From the NCBI GenBank assembly GCA_947586055.1, contig CANPXL010000008.1:1-64000 (forward strand): a stretch of DNA of 64,000 nt, given 5' to 3'. Source of the stretch: an uncultured Acetatifactor sp. Its GTDB lineage: Bacteria > Bacillota > Clostridia > Lachnospirales > Lachnospiraceae. Positions 1-8,238 of this stretch are shown here, in pieces; position 1 is the stretch's first letter; each line of letters opens with the position of its first letter. Position numbers and translations under genes: made by a program. The notes beneath the pieces are model-generated. The model did not search any database, was not told the DNA's origin, and saw only the letters and a program-made list of their open reading frames with translations.

Positions 1-113
1 TACTTTCAGGGAGTAATCAGACTCAATTTTGTAGATATGTCTTTACTTTGAACTGGCTACGGTGTGAAAAGTAACGGATTTTTTGCTGAAATGGAGAAAA
101 TTAAAATTAGGTA

Positions 114-142
114 TTGCAATTTACGGAAAATTAGAGTATCTT
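114..142 (+). promoter_or_regulatory. Candidate promoter of glnN
   Basis: TTGCAA (114-119) is followed after 17 bases by TATCTT (137-142). The spacing is ideal but the -10 matches only four of six bases, so this is tentative. It would put the start near 150, giving a leader of about 130 bases that contains the terminator hairpin at 207-245. Confidence 0.35.
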
Positions 143-206
143 ATAGAAAAACAAAGTGTCGGTGTTTTCCGCCGGCGTGTTTCATATCGGCATCAGAGAA
201 CGAGGA

Positions 207-245
207 AGTTCCACAGTAACAGGTTTACTTTGGAACTCTTTTTTT
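207..245 (+). terminator. Intrinsic terminator (attenuator) in the glnN leader
   Basis: AGTTCCA-C-AGTAA (207-219) pairs with TTACT-T-TGGAACT (225-237) around a five-base loop, 12 pairs with one mismatch, and is followed by C and seven T. It ends about 40 bases before the glnN start and after the only promoter I can see, so it could act as an attenuator controlled by antitermination. Otherwise it ends transcription arriving from the left. Confidence 0.65.
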
Positions 246-284
246 GCAGATGACGGTGAAAGAAAAAGGAAAGGGAGAATGAAA

Positions 285-2396
285 ATGAGCGAGGTATTGA
301 ATGTGGAAGAAATCTTTGCCAGCAATCTGTTCACCCTGGGAAAGATGAAGGAAAGACTTCCCAAAAATGTGTACAAAGAGGTAAAGAAGGTCATGGATCA
401 GGGTGGCGAACTGTCCCTGGCCGCTGCGGATGTGGTGGCGAAGGCCATGAAGGACTGGGCCGTGGAGCACGGCGCAACCCATTATACGCACTGGTTCCAA
501 CCGCTGACCGGGATCACCGCCGAGAAACATGACGCGTTTGTGACGCATCCGGACGAAGAAGGCAGGATGCTCATGGAGTTTTCCGGCAAGGAGCTGATCA
601 AGGGCGAGCCGGACGCTTCCTCCTTCCCCTCCGGCGGCCTGCGGGCTACCTTTGAAGCGAGGGGCTATACGGCATGGGATATCACTTCTCCCGCGTTCCT
701 GAAAGAGGACGCGACGGGCGTGATCCTCTGCATTCCCACCGCGTTCTGTTCCTATACGGGAGAGGCGCTTGACAAGAAGACGCCGCTTCTGCGTTCCATG
801 GAGGCCGTCAGCGAACAGGCGCTGAGGATCGTCCGGCTGTTCGGCAATACCGAAGCCACAAAAGTGGTGGCAAGCGTCGGCCCGGAGCAGGAGTATTTCC
901 TGGTGGACCGGGAAAAATACTTAAAGCGCGAGGATCTGATCTTCGCGGGACGGACTCTGTTCGGCGCTCCCGCTCCCAAGGGACAGGAGCTGGAGGATCA
1001 CTACTTCGGCACCATCCGTGAGAGAGTGGGCGCGTACATGAAGGATTTGAACATTGAACTCTGGAAACTGGGCGTGACCGCGAAGACCCAGCACAATGAG
1101 GTCGCTCCCGCACAGCATGAGCTTGCGCCCATCTATGAGACGGCAAACATTGCCGTGGACCATAACCAGCTTGTGATGGAGACCATGAAGAAGGTGGCGG
1201 GCCGGCACGGCCTGACCTGTCTGCTGCATGAAAAGCCCTTTGCCGGCGTAAACGGTTCCGGCAAGCATAACAACTGGTCTCTGGGAACCGACAACGGCGT
1301 CAACCTGCTGGATCCCGGCGACACGCCGAACGAAAACATTCAGTTCCTGCTGGTTCTGGCCTGCATCATGAAGGCGGTGGACACTCATGCGGACCTGCTG
1401 CGCCAGAGCGCGTCCGATGTGGGCAACGACCACAGACTGGGAGCGAACGAGGCGCCTCCCGCTATCATCTCCATGTTCCTGGGAGAGCAGCTGGAAGACG
1501 TTGTGAAACAGCTGGTGGAGACCGGAGAAGCGGCGCACTCCATCCAGGGCGGCAAGCTGCTTACGGGCGTTTCCACGCTGCCGGATCTCGACAAGGACGC
1601 AACGGACAGAAACAGAACGTCGCCTTTCGCCTTTACCGGAAACAAGTTTGAGTTCCGAATGGTGGGAAGCGCCGATTCCATCGCAAGCCCCAACACCATC
1701 CTGAACGCCATCGTGGCCGAAGCGTTCTGCGAGGCGGCGGATATTCTGGAAAAGGCCGATAATTTTGACGTGGCGGTACACGATCTGATCAAGAAATACA
1801 TGACGGAGCACCAGAGGATCATCTTCAACGGGGACGGCTATTCTGAGGAATGGGTGAAGGAAGCCGAGAGACGGGGATTGCCCAATATCAAGTCCATGGT
1901 GGAAGCCTCCGCGACGCTTACGACCGACAAGGCCATCCGGCTGTTTGAGAAATTTGGTATCTTTACCAGAGTCGAGCTGGAGTCCCGGGAAGAGATTCTG
2001 TATGAAACCTACGCAAAGACCATCAATATCGAAGCGCTGACCATGATCGACATGGCGAAGAAGCAGATCCTTCCCGCTGTGGTCCGGTACACGAAGAGTC
2101 TTGCGGACACGGTGATCGCCGTGAAGGAAGCAGGCGCGGACGCGAGTGTGCAGGCGGGGCTTTTGAACGAGGTATCCGGGAAGCTTGCTGAGGCGAAGAA
2201 AGCCCTGACGGCGCTGGAGGATCTGGAGAAGAAGGCGGCGGGCATCGAAGACCAGAAGGAGCTTGCTTTCTTCTATAAAGACCAGATCCGCGCGGCGATG
2301 GACGCTCTGAGAGCGCCGGTGGACGCTCTTGAGATGCTGGTGGACAAAAAGGTATGGCCGATCCCTACCTACGGAGACCTGATCTTTGAAGTGTAA
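285..2396 (+). CDS. glnN: Glutamine synthetase, type III
   Basis: Catalyses ATP-dependent formation of glutamine from glutamate and ammonia in the cytoplasm. The 703-residue length is that of the GSIII family (about 700), far longer than GSI (about 450). Recognisable stretches are [11 protein letters not shown] near residue 200, [12 protein letters not shown] (ATP/glutamate site) and [16 protein letters not shown], with the long C-terminal helical region typical of GSIII. I chose the ATG at 285 ([11 protein letters not shown]) because AAGGGAG lies seven bases upstream; ATG 279 is an equally possible start two codons earlier. The reading frame stays open back to 156, but that part has no ribosome site and overlaps the leader terminator. 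Monocistronic by context, ended by the hairpin at 2430. Control by attenuation is inferred from the leader. Confidence 0.95.
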   Translation: MSEVLNVEEIFASNLFTLGKMKERLPKNVYKEVKKVMDQGGELSLAAADVVAKAMKDWAVEHGATHYTHWFQPLTGITAEKHDAFVTHPDEEGRMLMEFSGKELIKGEPDASSFPSGGLRATFEARGYTAWDITSPAFLKEDATGVILCIPTAFCSYTGEALDKKTPLLRSMEAVSEQALRIVRLFGNTEATKVVASVGPEQEYFLVDREKYLKREDLIFAGRTLFGAPAPKGQELEDHYFGTIRERVGAYMKDLNIELWKLGVTAKTQHNEVAPAQHELAPIYETANIAVDHNQLVMETMKKVAGRHGLTCLLHEKPFAGVNGSGKHNNWSLGTDNGVNLLDPGDTPNENIQFLLVLACIMKAVDTHADLLRQSASDVGNDHRLGANEAPPAIISMFLGEQLEDVVKQLVETGEAAHSIQGGKLLTGVSTLPDLDKDATDRNRTSPFAFTGNKFEFRMVGSADSIASPNTILNAIVAEAFCEAADILEKADNFDVAVHDLIKKYMTEHQRIIFNGDGYSEEWVKEAERRGLPNIKSMVEASATLTTDKAIRLFEKFGIFTRVELESREEILYETYAKTINIEALTMIDMAKKQILPAVVRYTKSLADTVIAVKEAGADASVQAGLLNEVSGKLAEAKKALTALEDLEKKAAGIEDQKELAFFYKDQIRAAMDALRAPVDALEMLVDKKVWPIPTYGDLIFEV

Positions 2397-2429
2397 CGGA
2401 CGGCATAAGTAATTCGAGAGAACAGAAAA

Positions 2430-2487
2430 GACCCGGTAATTTTCGACGGCATCTGTGCGGCGCCAGAGGATTACCGGGTCGAATTTT
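2430..2487 (+). terminator. Terminator after glnN
   Basis: GACCCGGTAAT (2430-2440) and ATTACCGGGTC (2470-2480) form a perfect 11-bp stem around a 29-base loop, followed by GAATTTT. The T run is short, so efficiency is uncertain. Confidence 0.6.
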
Positions 2488-2539
2488 AGAAAAAATTAAC
2501 AAAAAGTTTTGTTTTTTATCATAATCTGTTTCGATTTCC

Positions 2540-2568
2540 TTGACTTTCGCGGGGGGGCAGAGTAAAAT
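2540..2568 (+). promoter_or_regulatory. Promoter of the DUF4234/DUF2752 pair, with a G7 run in the spacer
   Basis: TTGACT (2540-2545), a 17-base spacer and TAAAAT (2563-2568) make a near-consensus vegetative promoter. The spacer contains seven consecutive G (2551-2557), so slippage would change the -35/-10 distance. Confidence 0.6.
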
Positions 2569-2641
2569 AAAATCCGGGTGTTATATAAAGCGGCGGACTT
2601 TCGCAAAACCGTAAATATTTTATAACCAGGAGGATTCAAGT

Positions 2642-3058
2642 ATGATAAAGACGAACAGATCGTTAGTGACATACATTGTGTTCACGATCTTGACCTGCGG
2701 TATCTACGGATATTATTTCCTGTACTGCATGGCGCGTGACATGAATGTCATGTGCGAGGGTGACGGGGAAAATACGCCCGGTCTGGCAGTGTTCATCATT
2801 CTGTCGTTCGTTACCTGCGGATTTTACGCGCTGTATTGGTATTACAAGCTGGGCAACCGTCTGGCTTCCAATGCACCTCGGTATGGCCTGAACTTCCAGG
2901 AAAACGGAACGACCATTCTGATGTGGTATGTGGTCGGCGCCCTGGTCTGCGGTATCGGACCTTATGTGGCAATGTATATTCTGATCAAGAACACAAATGC
3001 GCTTGCAGCTGCTTACAATCAGAGCAAGGGTGCGTATAATAACAACAACGTACAGTAA
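2642..3058 (+). CDS. DUF4234 family membrane protein
   Basis: A 138-residue integral membrane protein of the DUF4234 type, function unknown. It has hydrophobic segments at about 7-27, 48-68 and 95-115, and the repeated motif F-x-I-L-T-C-G-I-Y-x-x-Y-(F/W) occurs twice (ILTCGIYGYYFLY and SFVTCGFYALYWYY), which is characteristic of the family. The tail is Asn/Gln-rich. The ATG at 2642 follows AGGAGG with a spacing of about seven bases. The next gene, 3098, is also a small membrane protein and probably shares its transcript. These two domains often occur near one another in Firmicutes (family knowledge), but no substrate is known. Confidence 0.85.
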   Translation: MIKTNRSLVTYIVFTILTCGIYGYYFLYCMARDMNVMCEGDGENTPGLAVFIILSFVTCGFYALYWYYKLGNRLASNAPRYGLNFQENGTTILMWYVVGALVCGIGPYVAMYILIKNTNALAAAYNQSKGAYNNNNVQ

Positions 3059-3097
3059 CCAACAGCTGCCTGATGGCATCTGTGAACGGGAGTACTT

Positions 3098-3547
3098 ATG
3101 TCGGATCGGACGGCTCATATCAGGGAAATGAGGGGAAAGAAAAAAGGGGGAGCGCTGGCGGCTGTTCTGGCTGTTATCGCGGTATACGCCGCCTTTCATA
3201 TTCTCGGCATCGGCTGTCCGATCCGGTGGATCACCGGAATTTCCTGTGCCGGGTGCGGCATGACGAGAGCGTATCTGTCTCTGCTGCATCTGGACATCCG
3301 GCAGGCTTTTATATATCACCCTCTTTTTTGGTCGGTTCCGATGGTTCTGTTGGTGTTGATTCTGCGAAAGGCGGAAAAAATACCGGAGCGCGCAGCAGAT
3401 TTCATCCTGTATTTTACCGTCTTTCTTTTTGTTATCCTGTACTTTGTCCGCCTGTTTGATCCGGCGGACACCGTGGTTACGGCCCGGCCCGGGGAGGGCC
3501 TGATCGGAAAAACCTTTTCCGCCGTCCGCAGGATGCTGTTTGGGTGA
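3098..3547 (+). CDS. DUF2752 family membrane protein
   Basis: A 149-residue membrane protein with the DUF2752 signature: GCPIRWITGISCAGCGMTRA (about residues 44-63), that is CP, a G, then CxGCGxTRA, followed by hydrophobic helices. The cysteine motif could bind metal or form a disulphide, but its function is not established. Hydrophobic segments lie at about 17-35, 76-95 and 107-127. The ATG at 3098 is preceded by GGGAG; an alternative ATG at 3128 has a ribosome site that is too close. It lies 39 bases after the DUF4234 gene and probably shares its transcript. No clear terminator separates it from the tRNA promoter. Confidence 0.8.
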   Translation: MSDRTAHIREMRGKKKGGALAAVLAVIAVYAAFHILGIGCPIRWITGISCAGCGMTRAYLSLLHLDIRQAFIYHPLFWSVPMVLLVLILRKAEKIPERAADFILYFTVFLFVILYFVRLFDPADTVVTARPGEGLIGKTFSAVRRMLFG

Positions 3548-3590
3548 CGGCTTCTTTTTCGTTTTATCAGAAAAAATTTGTATTGAGGTA

Positions 3591-3619
3591 TTGCAAAGTG
3601 GAAACACTTCATGTATAAT
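3591..3619 (+). promoter_or_regulatory. Promoter of tRNA-Gln
   Basis: TTGCAA (3591-3596), a 17-base spacer and a perfect TATAAT (3614-3619), ending 18 bases before the mature tRNA. Confidence 0.75.
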
Positions 3620-3637
3620 ACATCAGGTAATGCAGAT

Positions 3638-3709
3638 AGGGCTATCGCCAAACGGTAAGGCAACGGACTCTGACTCCGTCATTTCAAGGTTCGAATCCTT
3701 GTAGCCCTG
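3638..3709 (+). tRNA. trnQ: tRNA-Gln (anticodon CTG)
   Basis: The cloverleaf folds by eye. The acceptor stem AGGGCTA (3638-3644) pairs with TAGCCCT (3702-3708). The anticodon arm ACGGA-CTCTGAC-TCCGT reads CTG, which decodes CAG. The T arm is CAAGG-TTCGAAT-CCTTG. The discriminator is G3709. The 3' CCA is not encoded. It has its own promoter and terminator, so it is a single-gene unit. Confidence 0.96.
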
Positions 3710-3714
3710 CTTGG

Positions 3715-3749
3715 AGCCACTGGATGAAACGTCCGGTGGCTGATTTTTT
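3715..3749 (+). terminator. Terminator after tRNA-Gln
   Basis: AGCCACTGGA (3715-3724) pairs with TCCGGTGGCT (3732-3741), ten pairs including one G-T, with a seven-base loop, then GA and six T. Confidence 0.85.
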
Positions 3750-3819
3750 AACATGTGGTAAGCTTAAGCTGCCCCGGACGACGGGAGAGCGGGAGCGAAA
3801 GCAAAAAAGGGGAAGATAA

Positions 3820-4932
3820 ATGGAAGACAAAAGCGAGCGGATGGAAACGGAAACGGCAATCGACAGCGCGCAGACGCCGGCCTGCAGCGGGGAAACCGGG
3901 GAAGACGCGGCGGAGAACGGCGCGGAGGGACAGAACCCTCAGCCCAGACAGATCAGAAAACATTTTTCCAGACTGGGGCTGTGGTATTTTACGGGAACCA
4001 TTATCATAAACGTGGTTCAGCTGTTGGCGATATTCCTGTGCCGGGCGTTCAAACCGGAATGGCTGAACGATGTCAACTCCAGCATCATTTTGTCGGCGCT
4101 GCCGCTGTATCTGATCGGGGCGCCTGCGCTGGCCGCGCTGGTGAGAACGGTTCCCGGCCGGAAGCCGGAAAAGCATAAGATGAAGGCAGGGCATTTTATA
4201 CTGGCGCTGCTCATGTGTTTTGCCATCATGTATATCTGCAACATAGCGGGGAACGTAATTACAAGTATCATAGGCGCGCTAAAGGGCGGAGAAGTGCAGA
4301 ACGTGCTGGAGAATACGCTGACGGGAGCAAATCTCCCCCTCGTGTTCCTCTACACTGTGATCTGTGCGCCCATCGTGGAGGAGTATCTTTTCCGTAAACT
4401 CATCGTTGACAGAACCATCCGCTACGGACAGGGGGTGGCGGTGCTTTTGTCGGGACTGATGTTCGGGCTGTTTCACGGGAACCTGAACCAGTTCGCCTAC
4501 ACCTTTTTCCTCGGCATGTTCCTTGCGTTTCTCTATGTAAGGACGGGGAACCTGAAAATTACCATCGGCCTTCATATGGGAGTGAATTTTGTGGGCGGCA
4601 TGATGGGCCTGCTTGTGATGGATATGCTGGATATGGACAAATTGAATATTCTTCTGCAGAATCCGGAAGATACGGGCGCGCTGATCGCGTTCTTTATGGA
4701 TAACGTTGCGGGGCTGATTCTGCTCTTAATCTATGATCTGGTGGTTTACGGCTCCATGCTGGCGGGCGGTATTCTGCTCATCGTTTCCATCGCAGGGAAA
4801 CGGTTTCGGGCGGAGCCGGCCGAGACGGCCATTCCGAAGGGAAAAAGATTCCGGACGGTGATTCTGAATCCCGGGATGCTGCTGTATTGCATCTTCTGGA
4901 TTGCCGTGATCGTTCTGCAGATTTTTATGTAA
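3820..4932 (+). CDS. CPBP (CAAX-type) intramembrane metalloprotease
   Basis: A 370-residue polytopic membrane protein of the CPBP/Rce1-like family of glutamic-type intramembrane proteases. The three catalytic motifs are present and intact: EEYLFR (187-192), FGLFH with H219, and HMGVN with H252 and N256. The first 50 residues are charged and probably cytoplasmic; about seven or eight hydrophobic segments follow (about 55-75, 90-110, 126-148, 172-185, 205-218, 226-240, 275-300, 345-368). The ATG follows AAGGGGAAG. Bacterial members are linked to protein maturation, bacteriocin immunity or sporulation-type signalling, but the substrate cannot be told from the sequence. It stands apart from its neighbours, with two GC-rich hairpins (about 4938-4960 and 4978-4997) between it and the thioesterase. 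Confidence 0.88.
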   Translation: MEDKSERMETETAIDSAQTPACSGETGEDAAENGAEGQNPQPRQIRKHFSRLGLWYFTGTIIINVVQLLAIFLCRAFKPEWLNDVNSSIILSALPLYLIGAPALAALVRTVPGRKPEKHKMKAGHFILALLMCFAIMYICNIAGNVITSIIGALKGGEVQNVLENTLTGANLPLVFLYTVICAPIVEEYLFRKLIVDRTIRYGQGVAVLLSGLMFGLFHGNLNQFAYTFFLGMFLAFLYVRTGNLKITIGLHMGVNFVGGMMGLLVMDMLDMDKLNILLQNPEDTGALIAFFMDNVAGLILLLIYDLVVYGSMLAGGILLIVSIAGKRFRAEPAETAIPKGKRFRTVILNPGMLLYCIFWIAVIVLQIFM

Positions 4933-5017
4933 GGCGGCAGTTTGGCGTCGCGCGCGCCGAACTGATACGATGTAAGACGCCGGCCGTCGGACCGGCGATG
5001 GAAGAAGGAAGAGTGCG

Positions 5018-5731
5018 ATGTATACTTTTGACGGCAGGATCCGTTACAGTGAAACGGACAGCGACGGAAAGCTGACTCTGGCTTCCCTTATCAATTATTT
5101 TCAGGACTGTTCCACGTTTCACTCGGAAGATGTGGGTCTCGGGATTCGGTATCTGACGGAGAGCGGACTGGTTTGGGTACTGTCCTCCTGGCAGATCGTT
5201 GTGGAACGTTATCCGGCGCTGGGAGAGCATGTCACCGTCGGCACACAGCCTTATGACATGAAAGGGTTTCTGGGCTACCGTAATTTCTGGATGCAGGACG
5301 AGGAAGGACGGTATCTGGCCCGGGCAAACTCCCTTTGGAGCCTGCTGCATACGGAGACGGGAAAGCCTGCCAACATACCGGAAGGCATGGCGCAGGGGTA
5401 CGGGATCGGTCCGAAGATAGAGATGGAATACGCGCCCCGGAAAATCGCCGTTCCCGGGGACGGAATCAGGCAGGATGCGATAACGGTGAGAAAATATCAC
5501 CTTGACACAAATCATCACGTAAACAATCAGCAGTTTGTGAACATGGCCGCGGCCTATCTGCCGGAAGATTTCAGAGTCCGCCAGCTGCGCGCGGAATACA
5601 AGCGACAGGCCTTTCTGGACGACGTGCTGGTGCCGTGTGTGGCCCGGGAGGGAGAAAGAATTGTGGTGTCTCTGACGGATCCGGCGGGAGCCGTCTATGT
5701 TGTGGCGGAATTTCAGGGGATCGGCGTATGA
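5018..5731 (+). CDS. Acyl-ACP thioesterase
   Basis: Hydrolyses acyl-acyl carrier protein to release a free fatty acid, by family (Acyl-ACP_TE, double hot-dog fold). At 237 residues it has the length of bacterial members. The N-terminal hot-dog half begins with FDGRIRYSETDSDGKLTL. The C-terminal half carries LDTNHHVNNQQFVNMA at about residues 162-177, matching the catalytic D-x-N-x-HVNN motif. The ATG at 5018 follows GAAGGAAG. The stop overlaps the next start (ATGA at 5728), so the CvfB-like gene is translationally coupled. Its role could be fatty-acid salvage or supply of acyl groups. Confidence 0.9.
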   Translation: MYTFDGRIRYSETDSDGKLTLASLINYFQDCSTFHSEDVGLGIRYLTESGLVWVLSSWQIVVERYPALGEHVTVGTQPYDMKGFLGYRNFWMQDEEGRYLARANSLWSLLHTETGKPANIPEGMAQGYGIGPKIEMEYAPRKIAVPGDGIRQDAITVRKYHLDTNHHVNNQQFVNMAAAYLPEDFRVRQLRAEYKRQAFLDDVLVPCVAREGERIVVSLTDPAGAVYVVAEFQGIGV

Positions 5732-6564
5732 TACAGGTTGGGCAGAAACAGGAACTTGAGATCGTAAAAGAGGTGGACTTCGGCGTGTATCTGGCGCCCT
5801 CTGTGTCCCGGGCGGACGACAGGGTGTTGCTGCCCCGGAAACAGGTGCCGGAGGGCAGCAGGATCGGGGACAGGCTGACGGTGTTCGTGTATCTTGACTC
5901 CGACGACAGAAAGATCGCCACGGTCAGAGAGCCGAAGCTTGTGATGGGGCAGGTGGCGGAACTGACGGTGGCCCAGACGAACCGGTTTGGGGCCTTTCTG
6001 GACTGGGGGCTGGAAAAGGATCTTCTTCTTCCCTTCCGGCAGCAGCGGGGAAAGGTAGAGCAGGGGCGGAAGGTTCTGGTATCTCTGTATGTGGACAAGA
6101 GCGGACGGCTCTGCGCCACCATGAACGTATATAAGAATCTGAGAAACGACAGCCCCTATCATACAGGCGACCAGGTAACGGGACGGGTGTATGAGCAAAG
6201 CGTCCGCTTCGGAGCGTTTGTGGCGGTGGACAACCGGTATTCCGGACTGATCCCGGCGAAGGAGCTGTACGGGAACGTGGAACTGGGAACGGACATAAGC
6301 GCCCGCGTGATCCGGGTGCTGGAGGACGGCAGGCTGGATCTTGGCATCCGGGAGAAGGCATATCTGCAGATCGACAAGGATGCGGAAGCCATTCTCCGGC
6401 TTCTGGACGGCCACGGAGGGACGCTGCCGTTTAGCGACAAGGCGTCGCCTGAGGTGATCCGGCGCAAGACGGGGATGAGCAAGAATGAATTCAAACGCGC
6501 GGTGGGCAGGCTGCTGAAGGAAGGAAAGATCCGGATTGGGGAGCAGTCGATCTGCAGGATCTGA
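5728..6564 (+). CDS. cvfB: CvfB-like S1 RNA-binding protein
   Basis: A 278-residue cytoplasmic protein of the CvfB/YitL family: tandem S1-type OB folds and a C-terminal winged helix. S1-like stretches include VDFGVYLAP (near 17), QTNRFGAFLDWG (near 87) and QSVRFGAFVAVDNRYSGLIP (near 156). The winged-helix end is GMSKNEFKRAVGRLLKEGKIRI (about 250-271), which closely matches the family. CvfB affects virulence and RNA turnover in Staphylococcus aureus (established knowledge); here only RNA binding can be inferred. I chose ATG 5728 over upstream in-frame codons because MIQVGQKQELEIV is the family start and ATGA overlaps the thioesterase stop. The imperfect palindrome at 6565-6592 (CGCAT, CGGACCGCGGTCCG, ATGCG) may stabilise or end the transcript. 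Confidence 0.88.
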   Translation: MIQVGQKQELEIVKEVDFGVYLAPSVSRADDRVLLPRKQVPEGSRIGDRLTVFVYLDSDDRKIATVREPKLVMGQVAELTVAQTNRFGAFLDWGLEKDLLLPFRQQRGKVEQGRKVLVSLYVDKSGRLCATMNVYKNLRNDSPYHTGDQVTGRVYEQSVRFGAFVAVDNRYSGLIPAKELYGNVELGTDISARVIRVLEDGRLDLGIREKAYLQIDKDAEAILRLLDGHGGTLPFSDKASPEVIRRKTGMSKNEFKRAVGRLLKEGKIRIGEQSICRI

Positions 6565-6769
6565 CGCATCCGGACCGCGGTCCGTTTATGCGGGGAAGAC
6601 GCGGGAACGGCGCGGGAACGATATTCAGAAAAAAATAACTCGCAAAAACGCATAATTGTTAAAAAAGAAGAAATCGCGGAAGAACTATGGAAAAACGGAT
6701 CTGTCTGTGATATACTGAAAACATAACGGAAACCGCTGTGGGTTTGCCGGAACAAAGGGGGAATCGCTT

Positions 6770-6961
6770 ATGGATATAGCAGGAGTTTCTACGGCGTTGT
6801 CAAATGTTTCCTTACAGTCCAAGGTGGGGACAGCCGTACTTGCAAAGGCCCTGGATACGGAAGAAGAGTTGGGCTCCGGACTGGTCGATATGATTGATTC
6901 TGCGGCGATGGAACGCAGCGTGAACCCTGCTTTGGGTTCCAATTTTGACATGTCGGTTTAA
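6770..6961 (+). CDS. yjfB: YjfB family putative motility protein
   Basis: A 63-residue protein of the YjfB family (putative motility protein). It starts MDIAGVSTALSNVSLQSKVGTAVLAKALD, the typical N terminus, and ends near NPALGSNFDMSV. The ATG follows AAAGGGGG. In Bacillus this family is found with motility genes, but its molecular role is unknown. It is monocistronic, with a strong terminator just downstream. A TATACT at 6711-6716 could be its -10, with no good -35; I did not find a convincing sigma-D (flagellar) promoter. It fits the flagellar genes at 28-30 kb. Confidence 0.85.
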   Translation: MDIAGVSTALSNVSLQSKVGTAVLAKALDTEEELGSGLVDMIDSAAMERSVNPALGSNFDMSV

Positions 6962-6980
6962 TGTGGGATTCTGATTTCGG

Positions 6981-7017
6981 AAACTGCCTGAGACGCTGTT
7001 ATCAGGCAGTTTTTTTG
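6981..7017 (+). terminator. Terminator after yjfB
   Basis: AAACTGCCTGA (6981-6991) and TCAGGCAGTTT (7002-7012) form a perfect 11-bp stem with a ten-base loop, running into a T tract to 7017. Confidence 0.92.
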
Positions 7018-7129
7018 TGGATATTCGTAAAAACCTATTGCTTTTTTTCCGCATTTTTTGTACATTCTTATTATACTGTGTGTCACATTGCGGTAAACGG
7101 TGCCGAAGAGGAAAGGAGCATGGGGGGCT

Positions 7130-8215
7130 ATGATATCAAATCAGATCTTACAGAATACCATAGAGGGTCTCAAGAGCATTTCCAGAGTGGATTTCTGCAT
7201 AATGGACGTAGACGGGAAGGAAGTCGCGTCCACTTCAGACATGCGGAACAGTTCCGCGGCAGCCGTGGATTTTGCCGTATCTCCGGCGGATTCTCAGGAA
7301 ATACAGGGGCACCAGTTCTTTAAAATTTACGACGAACAGCAGCTGGAATATGTCCTTGTGGCCGGCGGATCCGACGAGAACGCCTATATGGTGGGAAAGA
7401 TGGCGGCGTTTCAGATCCAGAATCTGCTGGTTGCCTACAAGGAGAGATTCGACAAGGATAATTTTATGAAAAATCTCCTGCTGGATAATCTGCTGCTGGT
7501 GGATATTTACGGCCGCGCCAAAAAGCTCCATATTCAGATCGATATTCCCAGATCGGTCATCGTGATAGAGACCGGAGGGGGAAGGGACAACAATGTCCTG
7601 GAGCCTGTCAGAGCGCATTTCAGCGGGAGCAGCAGGGAATTTGTCACCGCTGTGGACGAGGAAAACGTGATCGTGGTAAAGGAGCTTGCGGAATCTGACG
7701 CCGCAAAGGAAATGGACAGAACCGCCAGGGCCCTGGAGCTTTTCCTGCAGAAGGAAGGGATCGAAGGCACCCGTATCTCCTACGGCACCGTGGTCACGGA
7801 CATCAGGGAAGTCAGCCGCTCCTACAAGGAAGCGAAGATGGCGCTTGATGTGGGCAGGATATTTTTTGAAGAGAGAAATATTGTGGCGTACAGCGAACTC
7901 GGCATCGGGCGTCTGATCTATCAGCTCCCGATTCCGCTGTGCAAAATGTTTATCCGGGAGATCTTCGGCGGAAAGAGCCCGGACGATTTTGACGAGGAGA
8001 CGCTTGTCACCATCGACAGGTTTTTTGAGAACAGCCTGAACGTCTCCGAGACTTCCAGACAGCTGTTCATACACAGGAACACCCTTGTATACCGTCTGGA
8101 TAAACTGCAGAAGAGCACCGGTCTGGACCTGAGGGTTTTTGAGGACGCCATCACGTTCCGGATCGCGCTTATGGTAGTAAAATATATGAAGTACATGGAG
8201 AACATGGATTATTAG
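7130..8215 (+). CDS. PucR/CdaR-type transcriptional regulator
   Basis: A 361-residue cytoplasmic DNA-binding protein. The C terminus (about 300-355) is the PucR-type helix-turn-helix: ENSLNVSETSRQLFIHRNTL followed by VYRLDKLQKSTGLDLR, nearly invariant in the carbohydrate diacid regulator (CdaR/SdaR), PucR and YsfB proteins. The N terminus (about 1-120) resembles the sugar-diacid recognition domain. The middle (about 130-250) is the variable GGDEF-like CdaR domain without catalytic residues. This CdaR is not the YbbR-type c-di-AMP regulator encoded at 36364. I chose ATG 7130 (MISNQILQNTIEGL), with AAAGGAG 12 bases upstream; an in-frame GTG at 7100 would add ten residues. The signal it senses is unknown, and its position before ftsE does not reveal a target. 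Confidence 0.85.
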   Translation: MISNQILQNTIEGLKSISRVDFCIMDVDGKEVASTSDMRNSSAAAVDFAVSPADSQEIQGHQFFKIYDEQQLEYVLVAGGSDENAYMVGKMAAFQIQNLLVAYKERFDKDNFMKNLLLDNLLLVDIYGRAKKLHIQIDIPRSVIVIETGGGRDNNVLEPVRAHFSGSSREFVTAVDEENVIVVKELAESDAAKEMDRTARALELFLQKEGIEGTRISYGTVVTDIREVSRSYKEAKMALDVGRIFFEERNIVAYSELGIGRLIYQLPIPLCKMFIREIFGGKSPDDFDEETLVTIDRFFENSLNVSETSRQLFIHRNTLVYRLDKLQKSTGLDLRVFEDAITFRIALMVVKYMKYMENMDY

Positions 8216-8238
8216 TTTTCTGTTCCGGAGGAATACGA

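Noticed and set aside
1..51. Frame open from the first base to a stop at 51, possible end of an upstream gene
   Set aside because: Only 16 codons with nothing recognisable; cannot be supported without the sequence to the left.
6600..6769. Sigma-D (flagellar) promoter for yjfB
   Set aside because: AACGATAT resembles the -10 but no TAAA lies at the right distance, and another TATACT is closer to the gene.
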